Part shown: piece after piece, positions 46,401 through 57,002 of the stretch
Numbering within the stretch: position 1 is the first letter of the stretch
Layout of the letters: each line of letters starts with the position of its first letter
Source of the DNA: Haliotis asinina
Taxonomy: Eukaryota; Mollusca; Gastropoda; Lepetellida; Haliotidae
Assembly (NCBI RefSeq): GCF_037392515.1
Contig: NC_090282.1
Location: forward strand, 34,957,054 to 35,021,053
DNA: 64,000 bases
Direction of reading: 5' to 3'
The notes under the pieces: generated by a model
What the model saw: only the letters and a program-made list of their open reading frames with translations
Database searches by the model: none
What the model was told of the DNA's origin: nothing
Translations under genes and position numbers: made by a program

Positions 46401-47379
46401 ACTTATGTTTCCTTTCACCTTTGGGTTGGCTCGGGTATTCAGCCATTCCCCATTCCATATGGCAATATGTTTCAACCACTCAGACTGGCAAATATTCACA
46501 CTGTTTTCCCTTATGTTTTCAGCTGAACAAAGAACTGAAAAGTTTGGACAACAAAATTATTGAGTGTTCCTGGGATGGAAAAGAATGGAAGTTCATGCGC
46601 CAGAGAACTGACAAGTCTTTCCCTAATGCATACAGCACAGCCATGGGTGAGTGTGTCTGTGAGGCTGTTAGAATGGGAGGCATGTATTCCTGCCTGAAGG
46701 AATGTGGAATCATCAAGTGGTAACCATGAGTATTTCTGTTGTTTTAAGATGACAATTCCTTGAATATTTTGAATATAATTTCAACTTGAAAATGGGTTCT
46801 TGGATTGTGCTGATTGATCTGTAGTTTTATTGTAACTTTCAAATATTGTTTGATAGTTCTGCATGGAGTTAGTGAGTTTAGTTTTACACAGTTTTTAGCA
46901 ATAGTCCAGGAATATCATAGTGGGGGACAACACCACAAATGGGCTGCACACATTGTACCCATTTGGGGAATTAAAAAAAAGCGCGGGTCTCTCCCAGTGA
47001 CAGGCAAACACTTTAACCATTTGGCTACCCCACCGTTCCAGTTTTGCATGGAAATTTCTTGTTACCAAATATATTTCTTCTTACTTTGGTGTAACAGTTA
47101 TCACTGGGTTGTATTTTCTTACAAATGTACATGTGGTGCATATGGTCAGTTTGTTACATGACATTCCAGTGACATTTGCCAGAAGTTCCAGTATATACAT
47201 TGCCATGCCATACTTAATTGTTTGTGTTCTCTACAGGTGTATGTGAGAGTATTCGTAGGCCGGTGACAAAAGAAATCTTGATACACACAATAGAGAGAGA
47301 GAGGTGGACACCCCAGGGGTCGGGCCATTCCTCCGACAGAGACTTGATGCCTCCTCCTGCCAAGATGCCCAGACACTGA
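28409..47379 (+). CDS. RNGTT: RNGTT, bifunctional mRNA-capping enzyme, complete (18 coding exons)
   Basis: RNA 5'-triphosphatase plus guanylyltransferase, acting in the nucleus on RNA polymerase II transcripts. Exons: 28409-28478, 29540-29649, 31187-31290, 31948-32036, 32714-32789, 33167-33197, 33411-33519, 35240-35343, 38146-38249, 38374-38475, 39053-39188, 40706-40777, 41422-41586, 42428-42499, 43925-44025, 44247-44313, 46523-46646, 47237-47379. All junctions are GT-AG and the frame holds throughout, giving 592 aa (human 597). The N-terminus is [19 protein letters not shown]. The cysteine-phosphatase loop [10 protein letters not shown] has C128. The GMP-accepting lysine is K295 in KADGT. 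Motif III is in exon 11/12, EVDGLVFQP in exon 14, LKWKPP in exon 15, and [14 protein letters not shown] (motif VI) in exon 17. The linker of exon 8 is low-complexity and acidic/basic. The C-terminus [11 protein letters not shown] resembles the vertebrate proline-rich end. Confidence 0.96.
28693..28740. promoter_or_regulatory. Inverted pair of CRE-like TGACGTCA sites in RNGTT intron 1
   Basis: GTGACGTCATTC at 28693-28704 and its exact reverse complement at 28729-28740, with a further TGACGTAA between them. Each arm holds a full CREB/ATF consensus palindrome. It could be a regulatory cluster near the gene start or part of a small palindromic repeat. Confidence 0.4.
29866..29990 (+). repeat. SINE-like repeat, tRNA-headed family, in RNGTT intron 2
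   Basis: GAGGACCCATGTTTGATTTC (B-box-like) then CACGTGGGTACAATGTATGA and AAGCCTATTTCAGGTGT. Decayed 3' part. Confidence 0.65.
30104..30970. repeat. 66-bp minisatellite derived from a SINE tail, 13 units
   Basis: Thirteen head-to-tail units of about 66 bp in RNGTT intron 2, one of them four bases shorter. Each contains CGATATAGCTGGAATATTGC and AAACTCACTCACTAAAAGCA, so the unit is the 3' part of the local SINE family. Because 66 is a multiple of three, both strands show long open frames, which are not genes. Confidence 0.95.
31630..31830 (+). repeat. SINE-like repeat, second family, in RNGTT intron 3
   Basis: ACCCATGCTTGTCATAAGAC, GGTGGTCAGGCTCGCTG, CTTGGTTGACACATCATCAT, GGAATATTGCTGAGTGCGTC, then a long CACT-repeat tail to about 31830. 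Confidence 0.75.
32215..32355 (+). repeat. SINE-like repeat, second family, in RNGTT intron 4
   Basis: TGCAACCTGTGCTTGTTGTA, GGGTAGTCAGACTCTGTGAT and TTGGTTGACACATG are recognisable; the 3' part is decayed. Confidence 0.6.
34040..35210. repeat. Degenerate TTGATGTCATGG minisatellite in RNGTT intron 7
   Basis: More than 1.1 kb of imperfect repeats of a basic unit of about 20 bp (TTGATGTCATGGTGGTGT). It includes a higher-order block of four near-identical 43-bp units at about 34535-34710. Open frames here (for example 34378-34599 minus, 34890-35336 minus) are repeat artefacts. Confidence 0.85.
35495..37985 (+). mobile_element. DIRS-like (tyrosine-recombinase) retroelement fossil in RNGTT intron 8
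   Basis: Inverted terminal repeats of about 150-190 bp, at roughly 35495-35660 and 37775-37985, flank remnants of a DIRS-type element. A retroelement RNase H region lies at about 36310-36530 ([14 protein letters not shown]-like). It is followed by the conserved DIRS stretch ending IDLFATRFN (about 36590-36700). A tyrosine-recombinase-like end with an HxxR-type motif lies near 37080. It is broken, with many breaks, and much shorter than a full DIRS element, so probably old. It lies in the same orientation as RNGTT. Confidence 0.75.
38640..38745 (+). repeat. SINE-like repeat, tRNA-headed family, in RNGTT intron 10
   Basis: GAGGTAGCCCAGTGGTGAAA (A-box-like), then a decayed B-box region and CGAAGCCCATTTTTCGTGTC. 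Confidence 0.6.
39779..40665. repeat. 885-bp dispersed repeat, copy 2, in RNGTT intron 11
   Basis: Same repeat and orientation as 25567-26450, including the 5' hairpin and the 68-codon ORF (40416-40622). It ends about 40 bp before RNGTT exon 12. Confidence 0.75.
40845..41170 (+). repeat. SINE-like repeat interrupted by a fold-back element, in RNGTT intron 12
   Basis: The left part (to about 40977) and right part (about 41118-41170, TGCTGGAATGTTGCAGAGTG) belong to the second SINE family. Between them is a 140-bp insert with inverted arms (AAACTCTCGTAAACCTAAGA and a diverged complement ending CTTAGGCCTACAAGAGCTTT), i.e. a small fold-back element inserted into the SINE. Confidence 0.6.
42860..43550. 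repeat. Tandem repeat of about 175 bp, four diverged units, in RNGTT intron 14
   Basis: Units starting near 42862, 43037, 43212 and 43388 share TTTCCGGAGCA(G/T)AACTCA, then AACTTGGTAGATAT, GTGCCTTTTGCTATTTACAG and GTTTCCATGGAAAC. A further doublet of about 73 bp follows at 43545-43700. Confidence 0.75.
44960..46240. repeat. 44-bp minisatellite in RNGTT intron 16
   Basis: About 23 nearly identical 44-bp units from 45215 (CCATACAGGTCAAACATTCC, then TACCTCCTGGCCATCCAGCA), preceded by several diverged older units from about 44960. Forty-four is not a multiple of three, so all three plus-strand frames stay open and give spurious ORFs of 385-449 codons. Confidence 0.95.
46862..47040 (-). repeat. 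SINE-like repeat, tRNA-headed family, in RNGTT intron 17
   Basis: Minus-strand copy: GGTGGGGTAGCCAAATGGTT (A-box-like), GTGTGCAGCCCATTTGTGGT, tail TAAAACTAAACTCACTAAC. Confidence 0.75.
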
Positions 47380-47812
47380 TAGGAACTGTGATTTCTGTTT
47401 GGGTGGACATGGGTGTTTACTGTGTCAGATAACAACAATCTGCAAACTGGTGCATCACTTCAGTGGAATGTGACTGTCACAACAGACAATGATGGGAGGT
47501 TTGGTCATGGAGAATTATTAAGCACCAACAGGGATGAAATGGCCACCATGGACATGCTAGTGAAGGATCAGCAGAATGTGAAAGGACAAGCAGTGTGTAA
47601 CTAAGTCATCTTGGTTATTTAAACTCTCTTACCAGTCCATTTCCAACTGTGCTATATCACCTGTAATGCACTGTTTCATCTGGGCTGTGCTACAGACATA
47701 AAAGTAAAACAAACCGCTGTGTTTCCCATCAGCATATACAGATAAAATTAGTCATCTAGTGTCTGTTTCCATTTTGAAATAATAATTATGTGTGGGGTAG
47801 TTACGAAATGAA

Positions 47813-47818
47813 AATAAA
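47813..47818 (+). terminator. Candidate polyadenylation signal of RNGTT
   Basis: AATAAA 434 bp after the RNGTT stop codon; the first good match downstream. Confidence 0.5.
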
Positions 47819-48177
47819 GACAACCTGCTGAAACAAGGGACATAACCCACCTTATGGTGTTGTGTGATGTAGTGTTCAAGTCAGTGTAGTATGTCAAATC
47901 CTCCCCTCTGCTGTTATCTTGCATAGGTTCTCCAAGCTGTTCTGTAAAGTGTTGGAAACAACTTTATCTTGCATAGAATTAACTTATTTGAATAGTTTCT
48001 AGCTCTCTTGCATCTGTTTGTGCCAATATTTTAAATGTTGAAACCACTGCCACTTGTTGCCTAATGTTTGTAGACAGGAGGGAAATACCTATGTGTGTAG
48101 TTTGATTTTAGACAGTGCCAAGATGAGGTGAAAATCATTTTGTGTGTACATATTAGATTATCAGCATTCTCTTCCTA

Positions 48178-48775
48178 CATAGGTTACTCCTGTCATATCT
48201 TCCTATGTAACCTCTGTTCTAACCTCTGTTCTAATAGGGCCACATTTGTCAGTTCTTGTAAAATCCCCTAGCAGGCAAAAGTCATGAATTATCTCCCCTC
48301 TTTTTATCCAATCTGATCATGTGTTAGTTTGACCAGAGACCATATTATATGGCCTCTGGTTTGACTAAGATAAAAAATGCAGCTGCTATGGAGTTGATCA
48401 ATGTGAAAAGGATAGATTCATTATTTCCTGTTTAACTGAAAAGCAGAAAATAGATGTTTTTGTTGATGTGATCCTTAAGACATTTAATGTCCAGATTGTC
48501 CGTTGTCAATGAGGCAGATGGAGATGCCTTTGATCTGCCATTATGTGACTGGGTTCTGTCAAGAGAAAACATTTGCACATCATGGTGGGGAAGAGGTTCT
48601 AGTTTTGTCGAAGCATGCAGAAATTATCAAGGCTTTGCAAATGCTCACTTTGGAAACATCACTAATACTAAAATGGATTGCAACCAATAATGAATTCAGG
48701 ACATTTGCACCATGAAAGGAAGGGCTGTTAGAATAGAGGTTATGTAGGAAGATATGACAGGTGTAACCTTTGTGG
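48178..48775. repeat. Inverted repeat pair, possible MITE
   Basis: About 55 bp at 48178-48240 (CTGTCATATCTTCCTATGTA...) recurs inverted at 48718-48775, with about 480 bp between. The enclosed part has no recognisable gene. A hairpin element lies inside it. Confidence 0.45.
48332..48360. repeat. Hairpin element AGAGACCATATA, copy 2
   Basis: ACCAGAGACCATATTATATG followed by GCCTCTGGT; a short copy of the same palindrome with one mismatch. Confidence 0.7.
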
Positions 48776-49929
48776 TAAGGGAATCGTTTATCAGATGTTG
48801 TATGTATTATATTCATTTGTACATTGACCTTTGGTTTCCTGACATTGGTGAGATAGTTGACTCATGGAGATTATGCATTAGATAACCCTTTTGTTGGATC
48901 CCAAACACGACTTTTTGTAACTGGAAATACTAGACGTACTTGAATCTCTGGACATTGCCACCTTGGTTTATTTCCTCACAATCTTGATGCTAAGTCAGAA
49001 TATTTTCTTACACTGTGACAGTGTGGGTCTGCAAAAGGCACAGGCCCAACTGTTTTAAGTTGACTGTAGTATTTGTTTTAGCAATATGAAAGCAGAAATG
49101 TACAGCTATCAGATGACATGGAATATCTCCTGGAAATGTGAGTATCTATAATCTATTGAGGGAAAACAATGCACAGATACAAGGACATTCCTTAGATAAA
49201 ATGATCTTTACCAGGAAAACATAAGCTAGAGATCATGAAGAATTTGGTGGGTGTTTTATGTTTATCCTTTAACACAAAAAATAACCCTAAGCATTCATGA
49301 GCCCTAGGTTTGTTCCGGATACGTGTTTGCGAGTGTTATGATGATTTCAAAGGATTTGCTCAGCATATTCCCAACTTTTTTATGTTTTGGGGCTTTGCTT
49401 CTCTATAACAAAGACAATTTAATCCAAATTTGAAATTGACAAGTATAAGCATCTAAAATAGATAATGGACATATTGCTTAACTCCATTTCTTGACATTAA
49501 GACCTTGAAGGCCTGCAGTGTAGACCCCAGGACAACAACAGTCTGATGGGAGCCATCCAGAGCTGAGTGTTTGTGCAATGTGTACCATATGTCACTCTGG
49601 CAATCTTCAACCATGATCATGTTGGATAATTATTACATGTTGTATATAACATCAAGATACGAACATTTGTATTATTTGCAAATATGAACTAAAAATGTTT
49701 ATGGCTTACTTGTGGTAACGGCAAGTACTGAAACATTAAACATGATATTGAGAAATGTTTGTTAATGTTTGTGTATATATCTGCTACTGACAACTCACAG
49801 TCTGATCAACTATGTTCATGTGTTGTGGAAAGACCATGAAGGAACTAGATAAGATCCATTAACTGAGTATTCTAAGGCAGAATGCATCACTAGTTCTTCA
49901 AGTTTGTCCCAAGAGCCAGGGGGTTAGTT

Positions 49930-50075
49930 GTAGGTGGCGTAGCCCTCTGGTTAAGGTGTTCACTTGTCATACCTAAGATAGATACAATATGTGAAGCCCA
50001 TTTCTGGTGTCCCCTCGCCGTGGTATTGCTGGAATATTGCTATAAAAGCGGTGTAAACCCAGCTCACTCACTCAC
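49930..50075 (+). repeat. SINE-like repeat, tRNA-headed family
   Basis: GTGGCGTAGCCCTCTGGTTA, GAAGCCCATTTCTGGTGTCC, then ATTGCTGGAATATTGCTATA and an AGCTCACTCACTCAC tail. Confidence 0.75.
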
Positions 50076-50737
50076 AAGAGGTGACTAAAATGGGATTATA
50101 GCTATGTGGACATTTGCTGAAACTCACACAGGTCGAGGTGACCTTGCGGGTACATTTAGTTACTAAATGTATTCTTTGTTGTTGTCATGGCCAGTGTGGA
50201 TAGTTACTCATGCACTGAATCACAAGATTTCTGGGCCCATCGTTTACAGACTGCTGCAATACAACCAGGACGTTGCGGCTTCAATGACACTTAATTACAT
50301 GGATGGATGACCAGCAGGAAAGACTTTCTGAATCCATAGAATCTTCTCTAAACCAATTTAGCTACTAAGACAATCACAACACCCAATAGTTTAACACTGG
50401 TGTAGAACTGAAGTCATACCAACCAAATACTTCAAGTTCGTATGCATTCATACTGGAAATTAGTGATGGAAATGAATAGGCATAGATTTTGTTTCGGGTT
50501 TCCTCGCATGCACTGTGGGCAAAAAATCCAGGACTACATAAAGGAACATTTGTAATTTCATGTGTTCCCTTCATTCATTTTACTGGTGAAACTGGTTTGA
50601 CAATAAGAACTTTGATATTAACAAGTGAGAGAGTTTGTGATTGTTTAATCTTAATCACAACTTTCCTGTCTGGTTTTACATGTCTATAATGTTTCTACCA
50701 CACAAACTGAAAACACAACAATGCATGTCTCTGATAT

Positions 50738-50743
50738 TTTATT
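50738..50743 (-). terminator. Candidate polyadenylation signal of CMC1
   Basis: TTTATT on the plus strand, i.e. AATAAA on the coding strand, 750 bp downstream of the CMC1 stop codon. Confidence 0.4.
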
Positions 50744-51492
50744 TCAAATATACATTTCCTTAGCAAAACAGTAATCACTTCTAAATGCTTTTCAAAACAA
50801 ATCCTTCTCATTTCTTGAATGATAGCCACCGCAAAAGAAGTGACAACAGCTTCATCAAGTTGTAGAAGGTACAAGGAACCGCTCACATCACCACCATAGT
50901 GCTACACCACCAACATACCTCTATTCAACATACAAATATCTCAGTGCACTGTATCATAGCTTGCTTTCTAACTAAGCTCATTATCAACAAAACTAGTATC
51001 TTTACATAATGAATACATAAGTAACAAGAGTTTCAGCTTCCCACACATTCATTCTCCACAACATGTACAAATTTGGAAATCTCCATTGATTCCGTTACAA
51101 AATGTCGAGAGTTGTTGTCTATCACCTTTATATTTCACACGTGTGTTTATTGCATTACAAGGTGATTTCCCTGGACACCATTTCGACTGGATCCATAACG
51201 TTCTAATGTAATGACAGTCCTTCATCACTGAATAAGGGTATTAACACGACAAATGTGTTATCTGTGTTAAGACAGCTGATCCATGGCCTCACACACAGCC
51301 ATAAAACCACCTATGAATCACCATTCAAGAAGCATTATCTCCCTTTGGAATCAAAACCACCATGATAAATGCGTCCTCTTTCTAAATCCTCATTTCAGCT
51401 TTCAGCAAGTCTACAGAACTTCCAAACACACTGATCACACCACAGTTGATTTCATTCTCCACAGTTTCATATCTTCTCTCAAACTGACTGGA

Positions 51493-54400
51493 TTAAATCA
51501 TGACACCCTCCGACTTCTTCATCTTCTGTTTGACTCCAGTCCGGCGGTACTCCGACCTCTCCTTCAGATACTCCTGTGTACATTCATCAATGAATGCCTG
51601 ATCTGCATACCTGGAAGATTACACCAGGGATTAACATATACATTTTACTGGAATTAATGAAGCCTGTAAACCACAGTAACATTCTGTAATTGTATTGCAA
51701 TATTTCAAATTTCAAATGTCGTGGTGGGTGACATACACTGTTCCCATGTACTGAATGGAACCCAGGATATTCACTGAACGGTGTTAAAATCGTGTTTAAA
51801 ATGTCTGTCATGTTTCATTGTATACCATTAAGAAAAGTAGGGGATATTGGATTTACAAGAATGATAAAAAGCAAATGATGAAAACAAGGAGAAAACAGAT
51901 AATGAAGGGAAAATGTAACAATTTATTCCATTCTTTTGGAAATGTTTCATCTGTATTGATATATATTACCTTTTCCCATATGCATCTGCAGAGGCTAGTG
52001 GTATGTTTGCAAAATGGAACCCCTACTTTTTGTTAAAGAAATTTTTACCCTTGTGTGCCTCCATGTAGTAAATTAAGATTAAACAATCATTGTCATAATC
52101 CATCGCTGCAAATTATCAAATCAACTTAAAAGCAATGAAAAATAAGGGTCATAATTTAAGATAAAGTTAAATGTCAACCAATACATGACCAGTCATGATA
52201 TCTTGCACTGTAGTTGTTTAAACTCACAAATATTTTAAAGATTCACTTTGACCATGACATGGATGTCTTAGTGTATGACCTTGAAAATCAAGTTAAGGTC
52301 ACAAAAATTGACTGGGCCCTGCACCTTCCTAGATGAAGCCTAATGTTGAACATGAAGAAAATCCAGTGAACTCTTAACATGCAGCTCAACATCCTGAAAT
52401 CTTTAAAGTGTCACCATGACCTTGAAAATCAAGTGAAGGTCACTAAAATTGACTGGGCCTTGCACCTTCCCTAAATAAAGCTTGGTGTTGAAAAAAATCC
52501 TGTGAATGATTCTTGAGATATCTCACTGACAAGCTTAACATGAAGCTTAACAAACTTGAGATATGCCATTCCGTACATACAGACGGGGCCTAATACTATA
52601 TCTCCTCAGAGACCATAATCTATTATATGGTCTCTGATCTCCTGCATCATGCTAAATGCATCCTAGGAGATAAAAACTGTATTATTCAAATACCTTGATT
52701 GGATCTATTGCCATTCTTAACATTTCTTCAGTTGTCAGATGATGTGGGAGGAAAGCCTCAATTGATGGAGATAGTATTTACCATTTTTGTGAAACCCATG
52801 ACATCATGACACACCTAGGAACATTATAAATCCAAACCAGTATTCAACCCATAGTCGTTTTTTTAATACTGGCATACCCAAGGGCTGACACACTGCACAG
52901 TCAAATGCAAAACCAGAGATGTATTTGTTCCCTCTATTTAGATATGATACACATGATTAAGGCAAAATGTTCTTTAGCCAGAAAAGGTGATGTTATTGTG
53001 GGAGTTCTGCAGGAACATATCTATCGGCAAATCCATGGGCTCCCCATGGGTTCAACTCTGTCATCCCTAATCAGTGAGATCTTCATGAACAGCTTTGAAG
53101 AGACAGCCCTGGCTACATCCCCCTTTCAACCACTCAACTGGTACAGAATGGTGGACGACACCTTCACCATACTAGATCCTGACCATGACCCTGCCATCCA
53201 TTTCAACAAGCAGCACCTGTGCATCCAGTTCACGATGAAGAAACGGCAGTTCCTAGATGTGTCCCTTCAGAACTCCCACAACAAAATCACCTTTTCCGTC
53301 TATAGAAAACCCACCCACACTGAGCTGTATAGCCATTACCTCTTCAACCATCAACCACAGATCAAATATGCCATTGTATCAACCCTACACCTAAAGCTAA
53401 AGCCACCTGTGACCCTGACCATCTCAATGACGAAATAGACCATCTCTGAACCAAATTGAAACCTACAATGGCTATCCCAAATGTCGTGTAGATGGAACCA
53501 TAACATCGACCCTCCAAAACATGAAGAACATCAACCCAAACCTGAGCCATCCCTGATTAGAATAAACATTCCCTACCAAGGCCAGATCAGCCACCAGATC
53601 AGTCAAATGCTCAAGAAAACAGCTGGTATACATGGTATAGTTGTGACCTTCAGCTCTGACTAAACACTACAGACCATTCTGAAGGCCAATGGCAGAAGTG
53701 CATCAACCAACATCACTACCCCCAAGGGTTGCAACTACAAGCTAATGTGTGACTGTGGCAACAGCCCTGTAGGAGAAACATCCTGCCCCATTGACACAAG
53801 ACTCAAAGAGCACAAAACTTCAGTAGAGAAAACAGATCTAAAATCAGCCTTTTCTGAACACATTGTGAACAATCCATCACACTCCATTGCCTGGCAAGCA
53901 ACAACCATTACAGCATCCAACATCAATGATTGGCTAAAAATAAGATTTCAGAGTCTATCAGCATAAAAAGGTTAGCACCACAGATGAACAGAGATCAGGG
54001 GGCTTACCTACCCAATGCCTGGGAAATTAATTAGACATAAGGCTTCACCTATCACCTATTATTCCACTGTAAGAGCTTCATCCCTAACTTGTATATCTTA
54101 TCCTAGCCTTTGTATATCGTAGATTATCATCCACTGTATTGTACAATCAACCGCTTCTATCATTTGCCCACTTAATCCGCTGTAAAAACTCCATATTGGC
54201 TATTGTATATTTTATTCTCTTTCATATTGTAATATGCTGTTTATTGTATATACAGGCTTAAAATTATCACTCTGGCTTCATGTACACTACTTGTGTATAT
54301 ATCCTGCATAGCTGTCAGTTTATATCCACCAGAAGAAAGGGCAAGGAATAGCCCAGAAATGCTGCTTAAACAATAAAGAAAATGTTGACATCGATAACAT

Positions 54401-56623
54401 TTCGTCTTATTCCTGAATACCAACTTCTACCCACCTTTCAAGAACCTGATACACATGATATCTGAACACTCAGCTCATAATATCTTAATATCACAGACTA
54501 TGAGTCTCAAGGCCATGTTAACAACATCACTGACTAAAACGATAACGCAATACAAGCTAATTTCCCATTTTTAACTCTAATTTGCAATGTGACATATTAT
54601 TACAGATTTCTAATTATTTATGATAGAAAATGGTTGAAGAATAAAGTACAAATCATCACTGTCTATAGTAGTATTTCCTTGTCAACTTACGCTGTCGACA
54701 GACAGATATGCATTTGTTTGGCTTGTTTTCTGCATTTGAATGGCAGCAGGAGACCAGCTTCCTTGGCACAGATTCCAAACTCTGTAACATTTAGAACTGG
54801 TCTGAAGTTGACTGCACAACATTACAACTAAACAACAAAAGATGTTGAATTCAGGATGAAAAGAAAAACAGTGAGTAATATCACCTAGATAGAAAAGCAC
54901 TGTTCCTTGTAAGATTCTCGAAGAACTGAAGCAACAATTTGAAGTAATTAACACCATAATCCATCTTTGTTTAACAACACCATATAGTGCCAATCATTGT
55001 TCAAAACACTGCAGTATCTCTGTAAATGGAACTGAAGCAGCAAGTTGAAGTGATGTGACATCAAACTGCCCTACCAGCCACTGTTAATAACTTTACAAAC
55101 TTGTGGTGCTGTACCATTTTGTTTGAGCTAAGGGTGAGGTTGGCTTTACAAGTGTCAGATTTAGCGGAGGCTAACCAAAACTTCACAAGAGCTTATTGCT
55201 TGTGAAACAATAGCCTTCATTTCTAAACTTTGTATGTTTGGGGGTTTTGTTTCGCCTTAACTATAAACAAAAATGGTTACAGGACTTAAGTTAGGAATAT
55301 CCTTGGAGAATTACCTTTGACTTGTTCTGCACATTGCTCCTTCTTTGCCTTGGCTTTCATCTTCTGGGGGATGACAATTTCTTTCTCAGCTTTACGCAGG
55401 GACTTATCATCAGGGTCACCTGCAAAGCAGCCATACCTCAAAATATTGTCACCCTACTGTCTGTCATGAGAATTTTATTGACGATGGAAATCCGGGAGTT
55501 GAGTTATATAAAAAGCAAACAAACATCAATATTATTTTCCTGAGATTGTTAATACTACTTCAGATGCAAAATCAATTACCAAATAATACCAAAACATAAC
55601 CAAAACTAGCAAGCAAAAATCCGTAAGATCAGTCTTCTGCCAGTGACAGGCAATATATAATAGTAAGTCAATACTCCCTTACAGCACAGAATGAAAAGTA
55701 TGGGTCATTGTTGAAAACCCACACAAAATCAGAGGATGAGGCGTGCAGCAACAGTTTCACTGGAAAGACTTTCTTTTGTTCCCCCATATTCTTGCCTCAG
55801 CAGATTTACAGAGGTAACACTGAGTGGTTCAGTCCTATATGGTGTACTTAATTTTGGGGGCTTTTGGTTATTCTTGTGAGTCCTCTAGTGATGTTGTGTT
55901 GGGGTTTGTGAATAATTCTAGAACATATCAATTTATAAATTTCATTTGGGATGGGGGAATGGGAGGAACTCTTTCCATGGATATATTTATTTGTTTCACA
56001 CATGACACCATATCTTTCATCACTCAATGTGAGTAAAATAAAAACTTTAAATTATATTAGAGATAAGAATTATGTGCTTGTTTCACATTGTCGAAACCCC
56101 CTGTCACCAAGATAACTGGAAGTTATGACGCTGAAGATGTTAGCTCAATACTCCATGTCTGATGAACTACTGGGAATAGTTGACTGCTAGAATGCTGTTT
56201 ATAGGGCTGCAGCAGCCAATGCCGTGGAGCAATTATCTCACTACTGTACCTCCACCTGTTATGATCCTTAGGGTTAGGGTTTGGCACCCTTTACGATCCT
56301 TAGGGTTATGGTTTGGGTTTAAGGTTAGGCACTCTTTACGATCATAAGGGTTTGGGGTATGGTACCCTTTCCGATATTTAGGGAGGGCTAATTAATCTGA
56401 AAAAGTTCGCCCGGTGCAGTGCAGTGCTACCTAGTTGACAAACGTTTGTCAATAGATAGGATAAAATATCTCGAAATACCATCGATCCAACAAGTCACAG
56501 ACTGTAGTCTGTGTTCTCCGTGGTAGATATTCTAAAAAAACCACACACATCACACTAATGTCCAGACACTGCCATAAATAAACTATTTAATACGATATTC
56601 AGAAAAAACATACCAAGTCCCAT
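51493..56623 (-). CDS. CMC1: CMC1, twin CX9C mitochondrial COX assembly protein, complete
   Basis: A small intermembrane-space protein imported by the disulfide relay, involved in early cytochrome c oxidase (COX1) assembly. Exons: 56614-56623, 55315-55419, 54691-54781, 51493-51610. All introns are GT-AG and the phases agree, giving 107 aa (human 106). Exon 1 encodes only MGL plus one base. Two CX9C pairs are visible: C-AEQVKEFGI-C and C-RKQAKQMHI-C. The C-terminal DECTQEYLKERSEYRRTG matches the human EECKMEYLKEREEFRKTG. Intron 3 carries a Penelope-like element in the opposite orientation, a hairpin element and a short tandem repeat. The tiny first exon makes this gene easy for gene finders to miss. 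Confidence 0.94.
52240..52530. repeat. Tandem duplicate with ATGACCTTGAAAATCAAG motif, CMC1 intron 3
   Basis: Two diverged units of about 145 bp, each with GACCTTGAAAATCAAGT then AAAATTGACTGGGCC and GCACCTTCC. Probably part of a decayed dispersed repeat. Confidence 0.6.
52607..52636. repeat. Hairpin element AGAGACCATATA, copy 3
   Basis: CAGAGACCATAATC then TATTATATGGTCTCTG; same palindrome family. Confidence 0.75.
52870..54390 (+). mobile_element. Penelope-like retroelement, 5'-truncated, in CMC1 intron 3
   Basis: Reverse-transcriptase palm sequences at 52905-53438: IHGLPMGSTLSSLISEIF, then WYRMVDDTFTIL with the VDD catalytic pair, and 'KRQFLDVSL'. After an interval with stops, an ORF at 53745-53966 reads CDCGNSPVGETSCPIDTRLK ... 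SAFSEHIVN, resembling the GIY-YIG endonuclease end of Penelope-like elements. The order RT then GIY-YIG identifies the class. The 5' half is missing and the frame is interrupted, so it is inactive. The 3' tail runs to about 54390 (AAACAATAAAGAAAATGTT). Confidence 0.82.
56255..56385. repeat. Short tandem repeat with TTAGGGTTAGGG-like core, CMC1 intron 1
   Basis: Three imperfect units of about 40 bp, each with GATCCTTAGGGTTAGGGTTT or a variant and GGCACCCTTTAC. Superficially telomere-like but with a longer unit. Confidence 0.6.
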
Positions 56624-56970
56624 GGGCCCACCCCCTAAATTTTCGCTGAGCATGCCCCTCTCCCTGTTGGGATTCGAAAACACTGCTCCCATGTTGAATT
56701 TTTGTCTTGTCGCTTGTATCTCTCAATATTAATTTCTGTTCGTTCTAGTTTGTTTCCTACGGTGATTTGGTGATGGGAGATCATGGCGTAAGTTAGGAAT
56801 ACCCAAACTATCCCAGTAATGTAACTTTCCCCGGAGAGTCTTATACAGAAATAACGCTTTCGGTTTTCAGTGATATAAGCGGCGAAGTAAGTGAGGGAGT
56901 GTTTATTGTGAGCGATGGCAAGGGAGAACTCGTTATCAACTTTAAGCGTTAATGCTCTTTCGATAAGATC

Positions 56971-57002
56971 AGAGACCATATAATAGATATATATGGTCTC
57001 TG
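56971..57002. repeat. Hairpin element AGAGACCATATA, copy 4
   Basis: AGAGACCATATAATAG, then ATATATATGGTCTCTGAT; arms extend to ATCAGAGACC/GGTCTCTGAT. It lies about 350 bp upstream of the CMC1 start. Confidence 0.8.

Larger units (their letters stand above)
47380..51492. other. Intergenic/UTR region between RNGTT and CMC1
   Basis: Contains the 3' untranslated regions of two convergent genes. I see no further coding exon. It holds a candidate RNGTT polyadenylation signal (47813), an inverted repeat pair (48178-48240 and 48718-48775), a hairpin element (48332), a SINE copy (49930) and the CMC1 polyadenylation signal (50738). Confidence 0.55.

Noticed and set aside
56255-56385. Interstitial telomeric repeat
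   Set aside because: TTAGGG occurs only as part of a longer unit of about 40 bp; there is no run of hexamers.
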